Translations under genes and position numbers: made by a program
Notes under the pieces: model-generated
The model's database searches: none
The model's input: the letters and a program-made list of their open reading frames with translations, nothing else
What the model was told of the DNA's origin: nothing
Part shown: one piece after another, positions 35,003 through 41,980 of the stretch
Layout of the letters: every line of letters begins with the position of its first letter
Position numbering within the stretch: the first letter of the stretch is position 1
Origin: a virus
IMG/VR virus record: IMGVR_UViG_3300031754_000004
Coordinates: 1 to 63,474 of that record
DNA: 63,474 nt
Direction: 5' to 3' (one strand)

Positions 35003-35379
35003 TTCCATCTTTCCATTGCTCTGACGCCGGGCGCAGTATCTACGCGCCGGCGGAGAAGAACGATTGCACGGTGCGCGCCGTCGCCGCGGCGTTTGGCGTG
35101 CCGTACCCGGAGGCCCACAACCGGCTGGCACTGTTGGGGCGTCAGCCCCGACAGGGAATGCACTTTGGAGTTTACGCCGAGCGACTTGGGCTGTTGGCTC
35201 GCGAGGAACTCTCGTGGATACGGCTCCATGAGGTTATGCCTAAGCTTGACCCGGCCAAGTGTTTCATCATCACGACCGCGACCCATGCTTTCGCTGTAGT
35301 GCGCGGGACGATATGGGACAGCCTTTTACCAAAGGCAACAACCAAGACCATGATGGTTTACGAGGTTCCAATTTTATGA
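34999..35379 (+). CDS. Papain-like peptidase-type small phage protein
   Basis: This 126-residue protein has a possible Cys nucleophile in EKNDCTVRAVAAAFGVPYPE near residue 20 and a His in TTATHAFAVVRGTIWDS near residue 96, followed by Asp/Ser. The C...H...D order is that of papain-fold (C39-like) enzymes. The family is common in phages, but its activity is unproven. ATGA overlaps at both ends. Confidence 0.6.
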   Translation: MIPSFHCSDAGRSIYAPAEKNDCTVRAVAAAFGVPYPEAHNRLALLGRQPRQGMHFGVYAERLGLLAREELSWIRLHEVMPKLDPAKCFIITTATHAFAVVRGTIWDSLLPKATTKTMMVYEVPIL

Positions 35380-35669
35380 GCAAACCAAAATATGTTGCCC
35401 GCTTTGACGGATTCGAGATAGCGCTGACCGCTGATGACGCGCTGGCAATTAACCGCGGCACGATGGACGACCTTCACGCGGTTGCCAAGATAAACCATTA
35501 TAGGATTGCGAGAACCGTGGGAGCTTCTCCGGCGCGCGCCGAACTGGAACGCCAAGGACTGTGGAGTAACCACTTTGTCTATAACATTGAGGCTTTCATC
35601 CGGGCGCTTTTGGTATTGGCGGCGGAGCAAATTTGTGAAAATAATCAGTTGACAAACATTCCCCGATAG
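35376..35669 (+). CDS. Hypothetical protein
   Basis: This 97-residue protein starts at the ATG at 35376 (MSKPKYVARFDGFEIALTAD). It has a helical second half (AELERQGLWSNHFVYNIEAF). The promoter of the next unit overlaps its 3' end. No family is recognised. Confidence 0.5.
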   Translation: MSKPKYVARFDGFEIALTADDALAINRGTMDDLHAVAKINHYRIARTVGASPARAELERQGLWSNHFVYNIEAFIRALLVLAAEQICENNQLTNIPR

Positions 35670-35677
35670 GGGATAGT
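35649..35677 (+). promoter_or_regulatory. Promoter with short leader
   Basis: TTGACA (35649-35654), 17 bp, GATAGT (35672-35677). The predicted start near 35684 gives about 37 nt of leader with AGAAAGAGAG before the ATG at 35721. This is a leadered contrast to the leaderless units. Confidence 0.65.
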
Positions 35678-35720
35678 ATGTTACACAGCGGCAACGCTTA
35701 CAGAAAGAGAGAAAAATGAA

Positions 35721-35864
35721 ATGAATGCAAACTTGAACGCGCCCGGTTACGCAAAGCCGGTGACGCTCCAACAGTGGGAAGCCCGTATGGCCCGCAAGGC
35801 CAAACGCTCCCCACGAATTGTGGCCCCGAAACTGACCACACAGCCGACCCGCGTGGTCGCCTGA
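35721..35864 (+). CDS. Small basic protein (47 residues)
   Basis: The frame encodes MNANLNAPGYAKPVTLQQWE followed by ARMARKAKRSPRIVAPKL. It is basic and short, and is preceded by a purine-rich ribosome site and a good promoter. No homology is claimed. Confidence 0.55.
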   Translation: MNANLNAPGYAKPVTLQQWEARMARKAKRSPRIVAPKLTTQPTRVVA

Positions 35865-35883
35865 AACCTTGCCCGGTGGAGTT

Positions 35884-36022
35884 TATGCTGCGCCGGGCAA
35901 CAATTTTGAAATGGTGGAATGAACAAACGAATCCAAAGAAAACCTGCCTACAAGCATCGCGCGACCATCGGACGCTATGCTTGCTGGTGTGGACGACGAT
36001 TCTAGCGGCGCAGATTCTATGA
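35884..36022 (+). CDS. Uncertain small gene before the ATPase fragment
   Basis: Two alternative frames exist. One runs 35884-36022 (45 residues, MLRRATILKWWNEQ) and ends by ATGA overlap with the ATPase gene. The other runs 35919-36005 (28 residues, MNKRIQRKPAYKHR, then YACWCGRRF). Only one is likely to be real. The first has the overlap typical of this genome; the second looks more like a natural protein. Confidence 0.3.
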
Positions 36023-37155
36023 AAGTTACCTCCCTCCAAATTTTGAACATAGGGCTCATCGAGGATGAGACGATTCAATTCGACAAGCCGCTGTTGTTGT
36101 TCTACGGACAGGTCAAACAGGGCAAGACGACCATCCTGAACGCGGTGCGTTGGGTGTTCGGCGGCTCATTCCCGGCGGACATCATCCGGCCCGGAGCCGA
36201 TATGGGAGTAATCAGTCTGAATTTTGAGAACGGCCAGCTTGTTCGTACTTTTTACCGGGCGGATAACGGGGAAATCAAGGCGCGTCCGCTCCGGCTGACA
36301 CTGGATGGAATATCAGTAGCGCGGCCCGTGGACAAGCTCAAAGGAATGCTAAATCCATTCCTGCTCGACCAGAATTTTCTGACCGGCAAGACGGAGCTCG
36401 AACGTAAGAAGTATTTCGCCGAGATGTTCAACACAAGCACCGCGGAGCTTGATGCGGAAGCGGCCAAGGCGAACACTGAAGCCGCGGAGCTCCGTTTCAA
36501 AGTGAAGGGTTATGGTGATATTGACTTGACCAAGCACGCTCACGTTTCTGTGAGCGACTTACGCGAGGCTTTACAAGCGGTTCAGGATTCCAATAAGCGC
36601 GCGCGGGATGACCATGCGTTTCGTTGTGCTGGTGTTCAAGCGGCAAATAAAACTTGGAGCGATAGTCAGACCAGCGTAAACGAATGGCGGGTTGAAGTTG
36701 AGAATTTGCGTGAAAAGTTGGCGGAGGCGGAGAAAGAAGTTCAGGCTGGCGTCGCATGGCTGACCGCTAATCCGGTTCTGACTACTCCGATTGAACCTAT
36801 CATGGCTCCGACGGCGGAGATTGAACAGAAAATATCGGATGTTGGCGCGCAGAACGTTCGTTGTGGACGGAGGGAAAATTCAATGAAAGGGAAAGTGTTA
36901 ATTCCCGCGGGGTGGCGGCGACTTCAGCCCGGAGAACACTTGCGTGAAGGCGCGCACTGGACGACTCCTTCTTTTATAGGGATTGTCCATTCGATTGTGA
37001 AAGCCCATACAGGCGTGGCAGAAGGTTATGTCGTAGTTCATAACGGCTCCACTGGGAAATATGGGCCTAACACTGTTTTCCTATTCCCCGACCTGAATAG
37101 TTTGAAAGACCGTTATGAACAAGTGGAATTACGACCCGTGGCCGATGCCTTATGA
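36019..37155 (+). CDS. SMC/RecF-like ATPase, N-terminal part fused to a different domain
   Basis: The ATG at 36019 (MKVTSLQILNIGLIEDETIQ) opens 378 residues. The first 140 match the N-terminal half of SMC/RecF-type ATPases, with Walker A in FYGQVKQGKTTILNA near residue 30. A coiled coil follows at about residues 145-260. The C-terminal lobe (Walker B, signature) is missing. From MKGKVLIPAGWRRLQPGEHL at about residue 289 an unrelated 90-residue small phage domain follows in frame. This looks like an internal deletion that joined two genes. ATPase function is doubtful. Confidence 0.6.
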   Translation: MKVTSLQILNIGLIEDETIQFDKPLLLFYGQVKQGKTTILNAVRWVFGGSFPADIIRPGADMGVISLNFENGQLVRTFYRADNGEIKARPLRLTLDGISVARPVDKLKGMLNPFLLDQNFLTGKTELERKKYFAEMFNTSTAELDAEAAKANTEAAELRFKVKGYGDIDLTKHAHVSVSDLREALQAVQDSNKRARDDHAFRCAGVQAANKTWSDSQTSVNEWRVEVENLREKLAEAEKEVQAGVAWLTANPVLTTPIEPIMAPTAEIEQKISDVGAQNVRCGRRENSMKGKVLIPAGWRRLQPGEHLREGAHWTTPSFIGIVHSIVKAHTGVAEGYVVVHNGSTGKYGPNTVFLFPDLNSLKDRYEQVELRPVADAL

Positions 37156-37255
37156 AATCGAATTCATGCTGCCGAACTGGAAAGATTGCACGTCTTGGAT
37201 TCGTGTGCATCCAAATTGGCTGATGGAAAGAATTTTAGCATGGGACAAACCATAA
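37145..37255 (+). CDS. Small Trp-rich protein (36 residues)
   Basis: The frame 37145-37255 encodes MPYEIEFMLPNWKDCTSWIR and ends MERILAWDKP. It overlaps the end of the ATPase-fusion gene by 11 nt and ends 6 nt before the tRNA. Plausible, not proven. Confidence 0.4.
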   Translation: MPYEIEFMLPNWKDCTSWIRVHPNWLMERILAWDKP

Positions 37256-37261
37256 ATTTAT

Positions 37262-37339
37262 TGCGGGGTGGAGCAGCCCGGTTAGCTCGTCACGCTCATA
37301 ACGTGAAGGTCGCTGGTTCAAATCCAGCCCCCGCTACCA
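37262..37339 (+). tRNA. Initiator-type tRNA-Met(CAU), CCA encoded
   Basis: All four arms fold. The acceptor is GCGGGG/CCCCGC with a T1:T72 mismatch. The D arm is GAGC/GCTC with A11:T24. The anticodon stem is TCACG/CGTGA around CTCATAA, and the T arm is GCTGG/CCAGC around TTCAAAT, followed by ACCA. The unpaired 1:72 position and A11:U24 are classic initiator features, and most of the body matches bacterial tRNA-fMet. It differs in the anticodon stem, where the three G:C pairs are replaced by A:U, C:G and G:C. Next comes a gene-free stretch to 37571 with small hairpins and a terminator. Confidence 0.9.
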
Positions 37340-37514
37340 ATTCCGACGACCCACGCGGAGCGCGTTCTGCGTCGTTGTCAAGGGTGAAGGAGCGCACAGG
37401 GGAGGCCGATAATACCGGCCACTTATCTCGGCCTTCATCTGAAGGAAGCGCGGGGCGGGGGACTTATGGCTTCCAGCCGGCGGCCTCGCCCTTTAATTTC
37501 CGGCCTCGTGGTGT

Positions 37515-37548
37515 CGCCGGCAAACGCCCGGCGGGGTTTCTTTGTTTT
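37515..37548 (+). terminator. Probable terminator after the tRNA
   Basis: CGCCGG (37515-37520) pairs with CCGGCG (37528-37533) around a 7-nt loop, followed by GGGTTTCTTTGTTTT. It ends the tRNA transcript ahead of the DUF4406-like gene. Confidence 0.6.
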
Positions 37549-37571
37549 CCTCGCCGGGCCCCACTTTATCT

Positions 37572-37970
37572 ATGAATGGAGTTTACCTCGCCGGCCCGAT
37601 GCGTGGAATCCCGGATTTTAATTTTCCGATGTTCCATACGGTTGCTGCGAAGCTTCGGAAAGCTGGCTTTGGCCCGGTGTTCAATCCGGCAGAACACGAC
37701 GAGCAGAAATTTGGCAAAGGAACTTTTGTCAGTCGGAGCGGGAACGAAGCCGATTTGACCGTTCCTTTCAGTATTCGGGAAGCCCTGCGCGATGACTTAT
37801 GCTGGATTGCCGAACACGCTGACATGATGGTGCTGTTGCCCGGTTGGAACAAATCGCGCGGCGCGATAGCGGAGTACGCGCTGGCAAAAGCTTTGGGCCT
37901 GTCCGTCTGGACAGTTTCACCTGAGCTTGACTCCATAACTAAGTTAAATAAAGATTTGACAATTCTATGA
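37572..37970 (+). CDS. DUF4406 / deoxyribosyltransferase-like protein
   Basis: This 132-residue protein starts at the ATG at 37572 (MNGVYLAGPMRGIPDFNFPM). The N-terminal YLAGPMRG, the basic helix AAKLRKAGFGPVFNPAEHD and the end DMMVLLPGWNKSRGAIAEYA match DUF4406, related to nucleoside 2-deoxyribosyltransferases. A Glu in RGAIAEYALA is at the catalytic position. It probably acts in nucleotide metabolism. Confidence 0.8.
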   Translation: MNGVYLAGPMRGIPDFNFPMFHTVAAKLRKAGFGPVFNPAEHDEQKFGKGTFVSRSGNEADLTVPFSIREALRDDLCWIAEHADMMVLLPGWNKSRGAIAEYALAKALGLSVWTVSPELDSITKLNKDLTIL

Positions 37971-38554
37971 CCCCAAAAAATAAATTGAAAAAAGTCGGTG
38001 AAGTAAATCACCCCAAATCAGGTATCATCATTCCGTACTATTTGGACGGCACGCAGTTTGTCGCTACTGTGTTTGAGACACAAATGAAAGCGCCGGACGC
38101 CTCTATTTTAGTGGAGAAAATCCGGGAACGTATCGAGCATTGGATTACCTTGGAGTGGCACCCCGTCATCGAGGTCAAAGTGTCCAATGGGTATTCGGGC
38201 GATAATCTCAGTTTGGAGTTTGAACGATATTATCTGTCAAAGGGGCCCGCCGGCTCGGTGTTGGAATGCTCCTGGGAAGTGGATGAAGTCCATCGTAAAG
38301 CGAAAGCGAAGTGGATGGAGGAGCGCGAATGCCATGAATTCAGATTGACCGACCTACCGTTGCGCGCGCCACTCACGATGCGCGGCGGCCATATCCTTCC
38401 GTATAGCGAACAGGTGTGGGAAACTTTGAACAAGCTTCAGGCGAACATTGAGCATCTCAAGAAGCAAATTAACGACCTGATAACCACGAAGGCCGGGATT
38501 CTTAAGCTTGAACGCGCCAGCGAATCGGTTTTGCTATTGGGCTCTGGAAAATAA
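37967..38554 (+). CDS. Hypothetical phage protein
   Basis: This 195-residue protein (MTPKNKLKKVGEVNHPKSG) has a mixed N-terminal domain with IEHWITLEWHPVIEVKVSNG. The C-terminal half is helical (LNKLQANIEHLKKQINDL). Start by ATGA overlap. Its stop is 1 nt before the TTGACA region of the next promoter. No function is recognised. Confidence 0.55.
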   Translation: MTPKNKLKKVGEVNHPKSGIIIPYYLDGTQFVATVFETQMKAPDASILVEKIRERIEHWITLEWHPVIEVKVSNGYSGDNLSLEFERYYLSKGPAGSVLECSWEVDEVHRKAKAKWMEERECHEFRLTDLPLRAPLTMRGGHILPYSEQVWETLNKLQANIEHLKKQINDLITTKAGILKLERASESVLLLGSGK

Positions 38555-38557
38555 AAT

Positions 38558-38586
38558 TTGACAAGTCCCGGACGGTGTGGTATAGT
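38558..38586 (+). promoter_or_regulatory. Near-leaderless promoter
   Basis: TTGACA (38558-38563), 17 bp, TATAGT (38581-38586), then 8 nt to the ATG at 38595, giving a leader of at most 2 nt. This is the best consensus match in the window. Confidence 0.8.
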
Positions 38587-38594
38587 ATTTGTGT

Positions 38595-38936
38595 ATGGAC
38601 GAAAAACAACCATCTGAAAATGAGTCTCGTTCCTGCGGGAAGTTCAACCGCGCTGCCATCCGGCGGTTCGCGTTGAAGGTATCCCAAAAGACACGGCTCG
38701 GCAAATATACACGAGTCAGCGAGGACTTCATCAACGAAGTTGAAGCTGAAATCGAATCGGCGTTCCGTGCGATGCGAAACATGACTGTCACTTCACCAAT
38801 GGGCGACGTTGACCCGGAGCAGGAAACGTTCCTGACAGGCCGGGGCTTGGACGAGCTCGCTGAAGCGTTCCGAATCAAGTCCGCGCGTATCATTCACGCT
38901 GCGGTGAACAAACGACGAACTGGTAAAACATTATGA
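38595..38936 (+). CDS. Small helical protein, possibly histone-like
   Basis: The ATG at 38595 (MDEKQPSENESRSCGK) gives 113 residues. The pattern is KYTRVSEDFINEVEAEIESA, then ELAEAFRIKSARIIHAA and the end KRRTGKTL. A short family of phage proteins with RVSxxF, two helices and a GKTL-like end is thought to have a histone-like fold. That reading is tentative. The gene is the first behind a strong promoter. Confidence 0.5.
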   Translation: MDEKQPSENESRSCGKFNRAAIRRFALKVSQKTRLGKYTRVSEDFINEVEAEIESAFRAMRNMTVTSPMGDVDPEQETFLTGRGLDELAEAFRIKSARIIHAAVNKRRTGKTL

Positions 38937-39247
38937 CCGAGATTTTCCCTACACTAGCGAAGGAACGCAAACAACATCCGGTGGCCTCCGGTGTGCTGGA
39001 CTACTTCCCGAACGCCATCGCGGCGCTCGCGCATGTTTCGTGGCTAGGCAATGAGCAACACAATCCCGGCCAGCCGTTGCATTGGAGCCGGGACAAATCA
39101 AACGACCACGCGGACTGTGCGATGCGCCATTTCTTACAGCGCGGGACGCTGGACTCCGACGGCGTGAGGCACACAGCCAAGCTTGCATGGCGCGCGCTGG
39201 CAATGCTGCAACTCGAAATTGAATCCGCACCTGTAAGTAAAGGTTAA
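38933..39247 (+). CDS. DUF5664 / dGTP diphosphohydrolase-like domain
   Basis: This 104-residue protein matches by eye the DUF5664 (dATP/dGTP diphosphohydrolase N-terminal) pattern. It has HPVASGVLDYFPNAIAALAH near residue 15, GNEQHNPGQPLHWSRDKSND near 39, HADCAMRHFLQRG and KLAWRALAMLQLE. The conserved His/Asp residues suit metal-dependent nucleotide hydrolysis. It probably adjusts deoxynucleotide pools during replication. Confidence 0.75.
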   Translation: MTEIFPTLAKERKQHPVASGVLDYFPNAIAALAHVSWLGNEQHNPGQPLHWSRDKSNDHADCAMRHFLQRGTLDSDGVRHTAKLAWRALAMLQLEIESAPVSKG

Positions 39248-39249
39248 TT

Positions 39250-39522
39250 ATGCCCTATATCCCTCAAGAGAATCGAAAAAAGCTCGATGAAAAAATTATT
39301 CCTTTGTTTCGAGAAGTGGCTAATTCTCACCATCGCGGGGATGTTGGGGATGTGAATTATTGTATCTCGCAATTAATTTGGAGATTGTTTCAGGAAAACC
39401 CTACTTATCGAAGGGCTTGTGAACTCATGGGAACTTTGGAATGTGCCAAGGCTGAATTCTATCGGCGGGTGGTTGCTCCGTATGAGGATAAGAAAATAGA
39501 AGCAAACGGAGACTTACTATGA
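39250..39522 (+). CDS. DUF6899-like conserved phage protein
   Basis: This 90-residue protein has the pattern MPYIPQENRKKLDEKI, then GDVNYCISQLIWRL and GTLECAKAEFYRRVVAPYED, with an NGDL end. It is a well-conserved phage family of unknown role that is often near nucleotide-metabolism genes, as here. Confidence 0.75.
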   Translation: MPYIPQENRKKLDEKIIPLFREVANSHHRGDVGDVNYCISQLIWRLFQENPTYRRACELMGTLECAKAEFYRRVVAPYEDKKIEANGDLL

Positions 39523-39650
39523 ATCGTTTTCCGTCAGAATCATGGGAAAATTATCCGTCCGAGGAAGCGCGAGAGCTCCGTGAAGCTGCCGAAGAAGCCA
39601 AAGCAGACATCATCCGGGATGACGTATCCGTAAGAAAGGATTCAATATGA
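39519..39650 (+). CDS. Small acidic helical protein (43 residues)
   Basis: ATG 39519 to TGA 39650 encodes MNRFPSESWENYPSEEAREL and then EAAEEAKADIIRDD. It overlaps both neighbours as ATGA, which strongly supports translation. No function is recognised. Confidence 0.55.
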   Translation: MNRFPSESWENYPSEEARELREAAEEAKADIIRDDVSVRKDSI

Positions 39651-40189
39651 CCTTAAAGCATGTTCTCATGTGGATTATCGCCGCGGAGTTTTTCACACTC
39701 TCGCTACAGGGCTGTCACGGGGAATACGCGTTGCCGTTGGCGTGGGATTCCGTAAACGGAGCCGACCACTACAATTTGTATTACGGCACGAATTCCGGTG
39801 TGTACGACCATGAGATAAGTTGCGCCACAACGAACGGCACTGTGTCGGGGCTGTTGGATGGGCAGGTCTATTTCTTCGCCGTGACAACCGTTGACCCGAA
39901 CGGACTGGAAAGTGAATTCTCGAAGGAGCTCGGATACGCTGCTCCGTACACGCCGAATGACGTATGGCTCACATGGAGCTCGCCGGCTACCTCGTTTGAC
40001 ATCTTCGAGACGCCTGACCTGACCCAGCCGTTTGTTCAAGTGGCAACTGTCACAGGCTCCGGCGGCAACTTCAGTTGGCCGATTGACCTTCAGACCACAT
40101 TTGTCCCAACGCCGGCCAATGGATTTTTCAAGGTACGCGTCACCGGCGGCGCATGGATTCATGTCAACATCATCGAGGTAAACCAATGA
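39647..40189 (+). CDS. Lipoprotein with fibronectin type III domain
   Basis: This 180-residue protein begins with a lipoprotein signal (TLKHVLMWIIAAEFFTLSLQ, then GC). A fibronectin-III-like domain follows: PLAWDSVNGADHYNLYYGTN, then GLLDGQVYFFAVTTVDPNGL. A second beta domain (VWLTWSSPATSFDIFE) completes it. Such domains are typical of Verrucomicrobia-like and other host surface proteins. Made early and anchored in the membrane, it could block superinfection or be a host-derived cargo gene. Confidence 0.7.
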   Translation: MTLKHVLMWIIAAEFFTLSLQGCHGEYALPLAWDSVNGADHYNLYYGTNSGVYDHEISCATTNGTVSGLLDGQVYFFAVTTVDPNGLESEFSKELGYAAPYTPNDVWLTWSSPATSFDIFETPDLTQPFVQVATVTGSGGNFSWPIDLQTTFVPTPANGFFKVRVTGGAWIHVNIIEVNQ

Positions 40190-40353
40190 TACCGCTCGTC
40201 TTTATTTCAATCATCGCGCTGGGGCTGTTCATCGGCCGGTTCTGGCCTCCCCGGTGCCCGCATTGTGGCTCCTACATTCTCATCTCAATCAATGAGTACA
40301 AATCGGAGTGCGCGAATTGTAACCATCGGTTTGACCCTGAAAACCCCGAATGA
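40186..40353 (+). CDS. Small membrane protein with zinc ribbon
   Basis: The ATG at 40186 gives 55 residues: a membrane helix (MIPLVFISIIALGLFIGRF) and a ribbon CPHCGSYI...CANCNHRF. ATGA overlap with the preceding lipoprotein gene. The layout resembles the late gene at 27616-27834. Function unknown. Confidence 0.6.
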   Translation: MIPLVFISIIALGLFIGRFWPPRCPHCGSYILISINEYKSECANCNHRFDPENPE

Positions 40354-40541
40354 CTCCTACACCCGAACAAATCCGTGAGGCTCTCCGGGTGCTTTGTGTT
40401 TTGTACGATGAGAAAATCATGCCTGATACTTTCTCATTTATCGGAGGCCCTAATGTGCATTGGAATGGGAAAACGGGCGATTTTCGGGATTTGGTAGGAA
40501 CCATTCAAGGCATCCCGGATAAATCCCGTCGTCACCGATGA
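40350..40541 (+). CDS. Small hypothetical protein
   Basis: This 63-residue protein (MTPTPEQIREALRVLCVLYD) ends in basic residues. It is coupled by overlaps to both neighbours and lies before the helicase gene. No motif. Confidence 0.5.
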   Translation: MTPTPEQIREALRVLCVLYDEKIMPDTFSFIGGPNVHWNGKTGDFRDLVGTIQGIPDKSRRHR

Positions 40542-41944
40542 TACCTTATGAGCATCAAGCGAAGTCCATCGCCCACTTGCTGTCTCTTTTCGGGCAAGCC
40601 CCGTGCGGTGCGGTGGATGCCTCTGACATGGGAACTGGTAAAACCCTCGTGGCCGTTGAAGTCGAACGTACGCTGGACTTGCCCACACTTGTTGTCTGTC
40701 CCCTCGCCGCTAAAGCTGGTTGGGAGCGTACTGCGCTTTCTCAGCAGGCCGAATTCGATGTAATCAATTATGAGATGCTCCGGACAGGCCGCACCGACTA
40801 TGGAACTTGGTTCACCCCCAAGTTTTGCCGAAAACCGCGTTTTCAATTTCACGACGGCGTTAGAACAGTTATCTTTGATGAAGCTCATCGCTGCATGGGA
40901 TTACAAACCAAGAACAGTGAGCTTATGCGAGCGGTGCGCCGGCAGGGATTGTACGGATTGGCCTTGTCCGCTACGCTTGCAGACACACCTATGGAGCTCG
41001 ATGCTTTGGGGTTTATGCTTGGACTACATGACAGTCACGAGCCCGCTACGCTCCGAGTGAAAGAGCCGCTCGACTTCTACACATGGGCCCGGCGCTACGG
41101 CTGCGGCAAAGGGATGTTTGAACCCTTCGAGTTTCTCGGAAGCAAAGCCGACAAGGCGAAGAACATGGCCCGACTCAATCGCGCGATTTTTCCGGCACAC
41201 GGCGTCCGTGTCCGAATCAAAGACCTTCCGTGGTTTCCCAAAACACAAATCACCGCTGAATTATATGAACTTGGCTCCGGCAAGCGCAGCTTGGACGAAC
41301 TATATGCACAGATGTCGGCAGCGCTTAATCGAGTGGATGAGCGTGACGCCGAATGCAAGCGCCGCCTCTTGGAGCGAGCCAAGAGAAATGGGTTTCAAGG
41401 CGATGAGTTGCCGGACGACCCGCTCACTACTTTCCTACGGGCGAGACAGAAAATCGAATTGTTGAAGGTGCCGGTGTTTCAGGAATTTACTGATGACGGG
41501 CTGGCGAACGGGATGAGCGTGATGCTGTTCTTAAATTTCAAGGAAAGCATTGTCGAGCTCAAAAAGATTTTCCCCACGGCCTCGGTGATTTGGGGCGCGC
41601 AAACAGCGGTGGAGCGCGAGGACCAAAGGCTTCAATACCAGCGGGAGCAGACGCGCGTTATCCTATGTCAATCAGATGCCGGCGGCGTGGCGTTAGACCT
41701 GCCTGATGAGACAGGCCGGTTCCCGCGCCTGTCCGGTATCAGTCCGGGATTCAACGCAAAATTGCTCCGGCAAATCTTCGGTCGGCCCTGCCGTTTGAGT
41801 TCCAAAACCAAGAGTTTACAGCGTGTAATTTTCGCCGCGGGAACAGAGGAAGAACCTATCCATAACCGACTTGCGATGAAATTGGATAACCTAGATTCGC
41901 TACAGGACGGCGACCTGCTCCCGAACAATTTGAGATTCAGTTGA
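40538..41944 (+). CDS. SF2 helicase/ATPase (SNF2-like)
   Basis: This 468-residue protein has YEHQAKSIAHLLSLFG, Walker A in DMGTGKTLVAVE near residue 30, the DEAH box in RTVIFDEAHRCMG near residue 113 and GLALSATLADTP after it. The C-terminal half shows VILCQSDAGGVALDLPDET and LLRQIFGRPCRL, the later SF2 motifs with the arginine finger region. It probably remodels DNA or assists recombination and replication. Its TGA is inside the next -35 box. Confidence 0.85.
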   Translation: MIPYEHQAKSIAHLLSLFGQAPCGAVDASDMGTGKTLVAVEVERTLDLPTLVVCPLAAKAGWERTALSQQAEFDVINYEMLRTGRTDYGTWFTPKFCRKPRFQFHDGVRTVIFDEAHRCMGLQTKNSELMRAVRRQGLYGLALSATLADTPMELDALGFMLGLHDSHEPATLRVKEPLDFYTWARRYGCGKGMFEPFEFLGSKADKAKNMARLNRAIFPAHGVRVRIKDLPWFPKTQITAELYELGSGKRSLDELYAQMSAALNRVDERDAECKRRLLERAKRNGFQGDELPDDPLTTFLRARQKIELLKVPVFQEFTDDGLANGMSVMLFLNFKESIVELKKIFPTASVIWGAQTAVEREDQRLQYQREQTRVILCQSDAGGVALDLPDETGRFPRLSGISPGFNAKLLRQIFGRPCRLSSKTKSLQRVIFAAGTEEEPIHNRLAMKLDNLDSLQDGDLLPNNLRFS

Positions 41945-41969
41945 CAAAACGACCCTGAGCAATCACAAT
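41941..41969 (+). promoter_or_regulatory. Weak promoter before the nuclease gene
   Basis: TTGACA (41941-41946), 17 bp, CACAAT (41964-41969), then 11 nt to the ATG at 41981. The upstream stop TGA is embedded in the -35 box. The -10 is weak. Confidence 0.45.
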
Positions 41970-41980
41970 CCCTTTACCCT

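Noticed and set aside
37186-37575. Plus-strand reading frame of 129 codons across the tRNA
   Set aside because: It runs through the tRNA and the terminator; its middle (LARHAHNVKVAGSNPAP) is a translated tRNA sequence.
37956-37984. TTGACA-17-AATAAA promoter inside the start of 37967-38554
   Set aside because: The -10 is weak and the boxes lie across a start codon; the stronger promoter at 38558 suffices.
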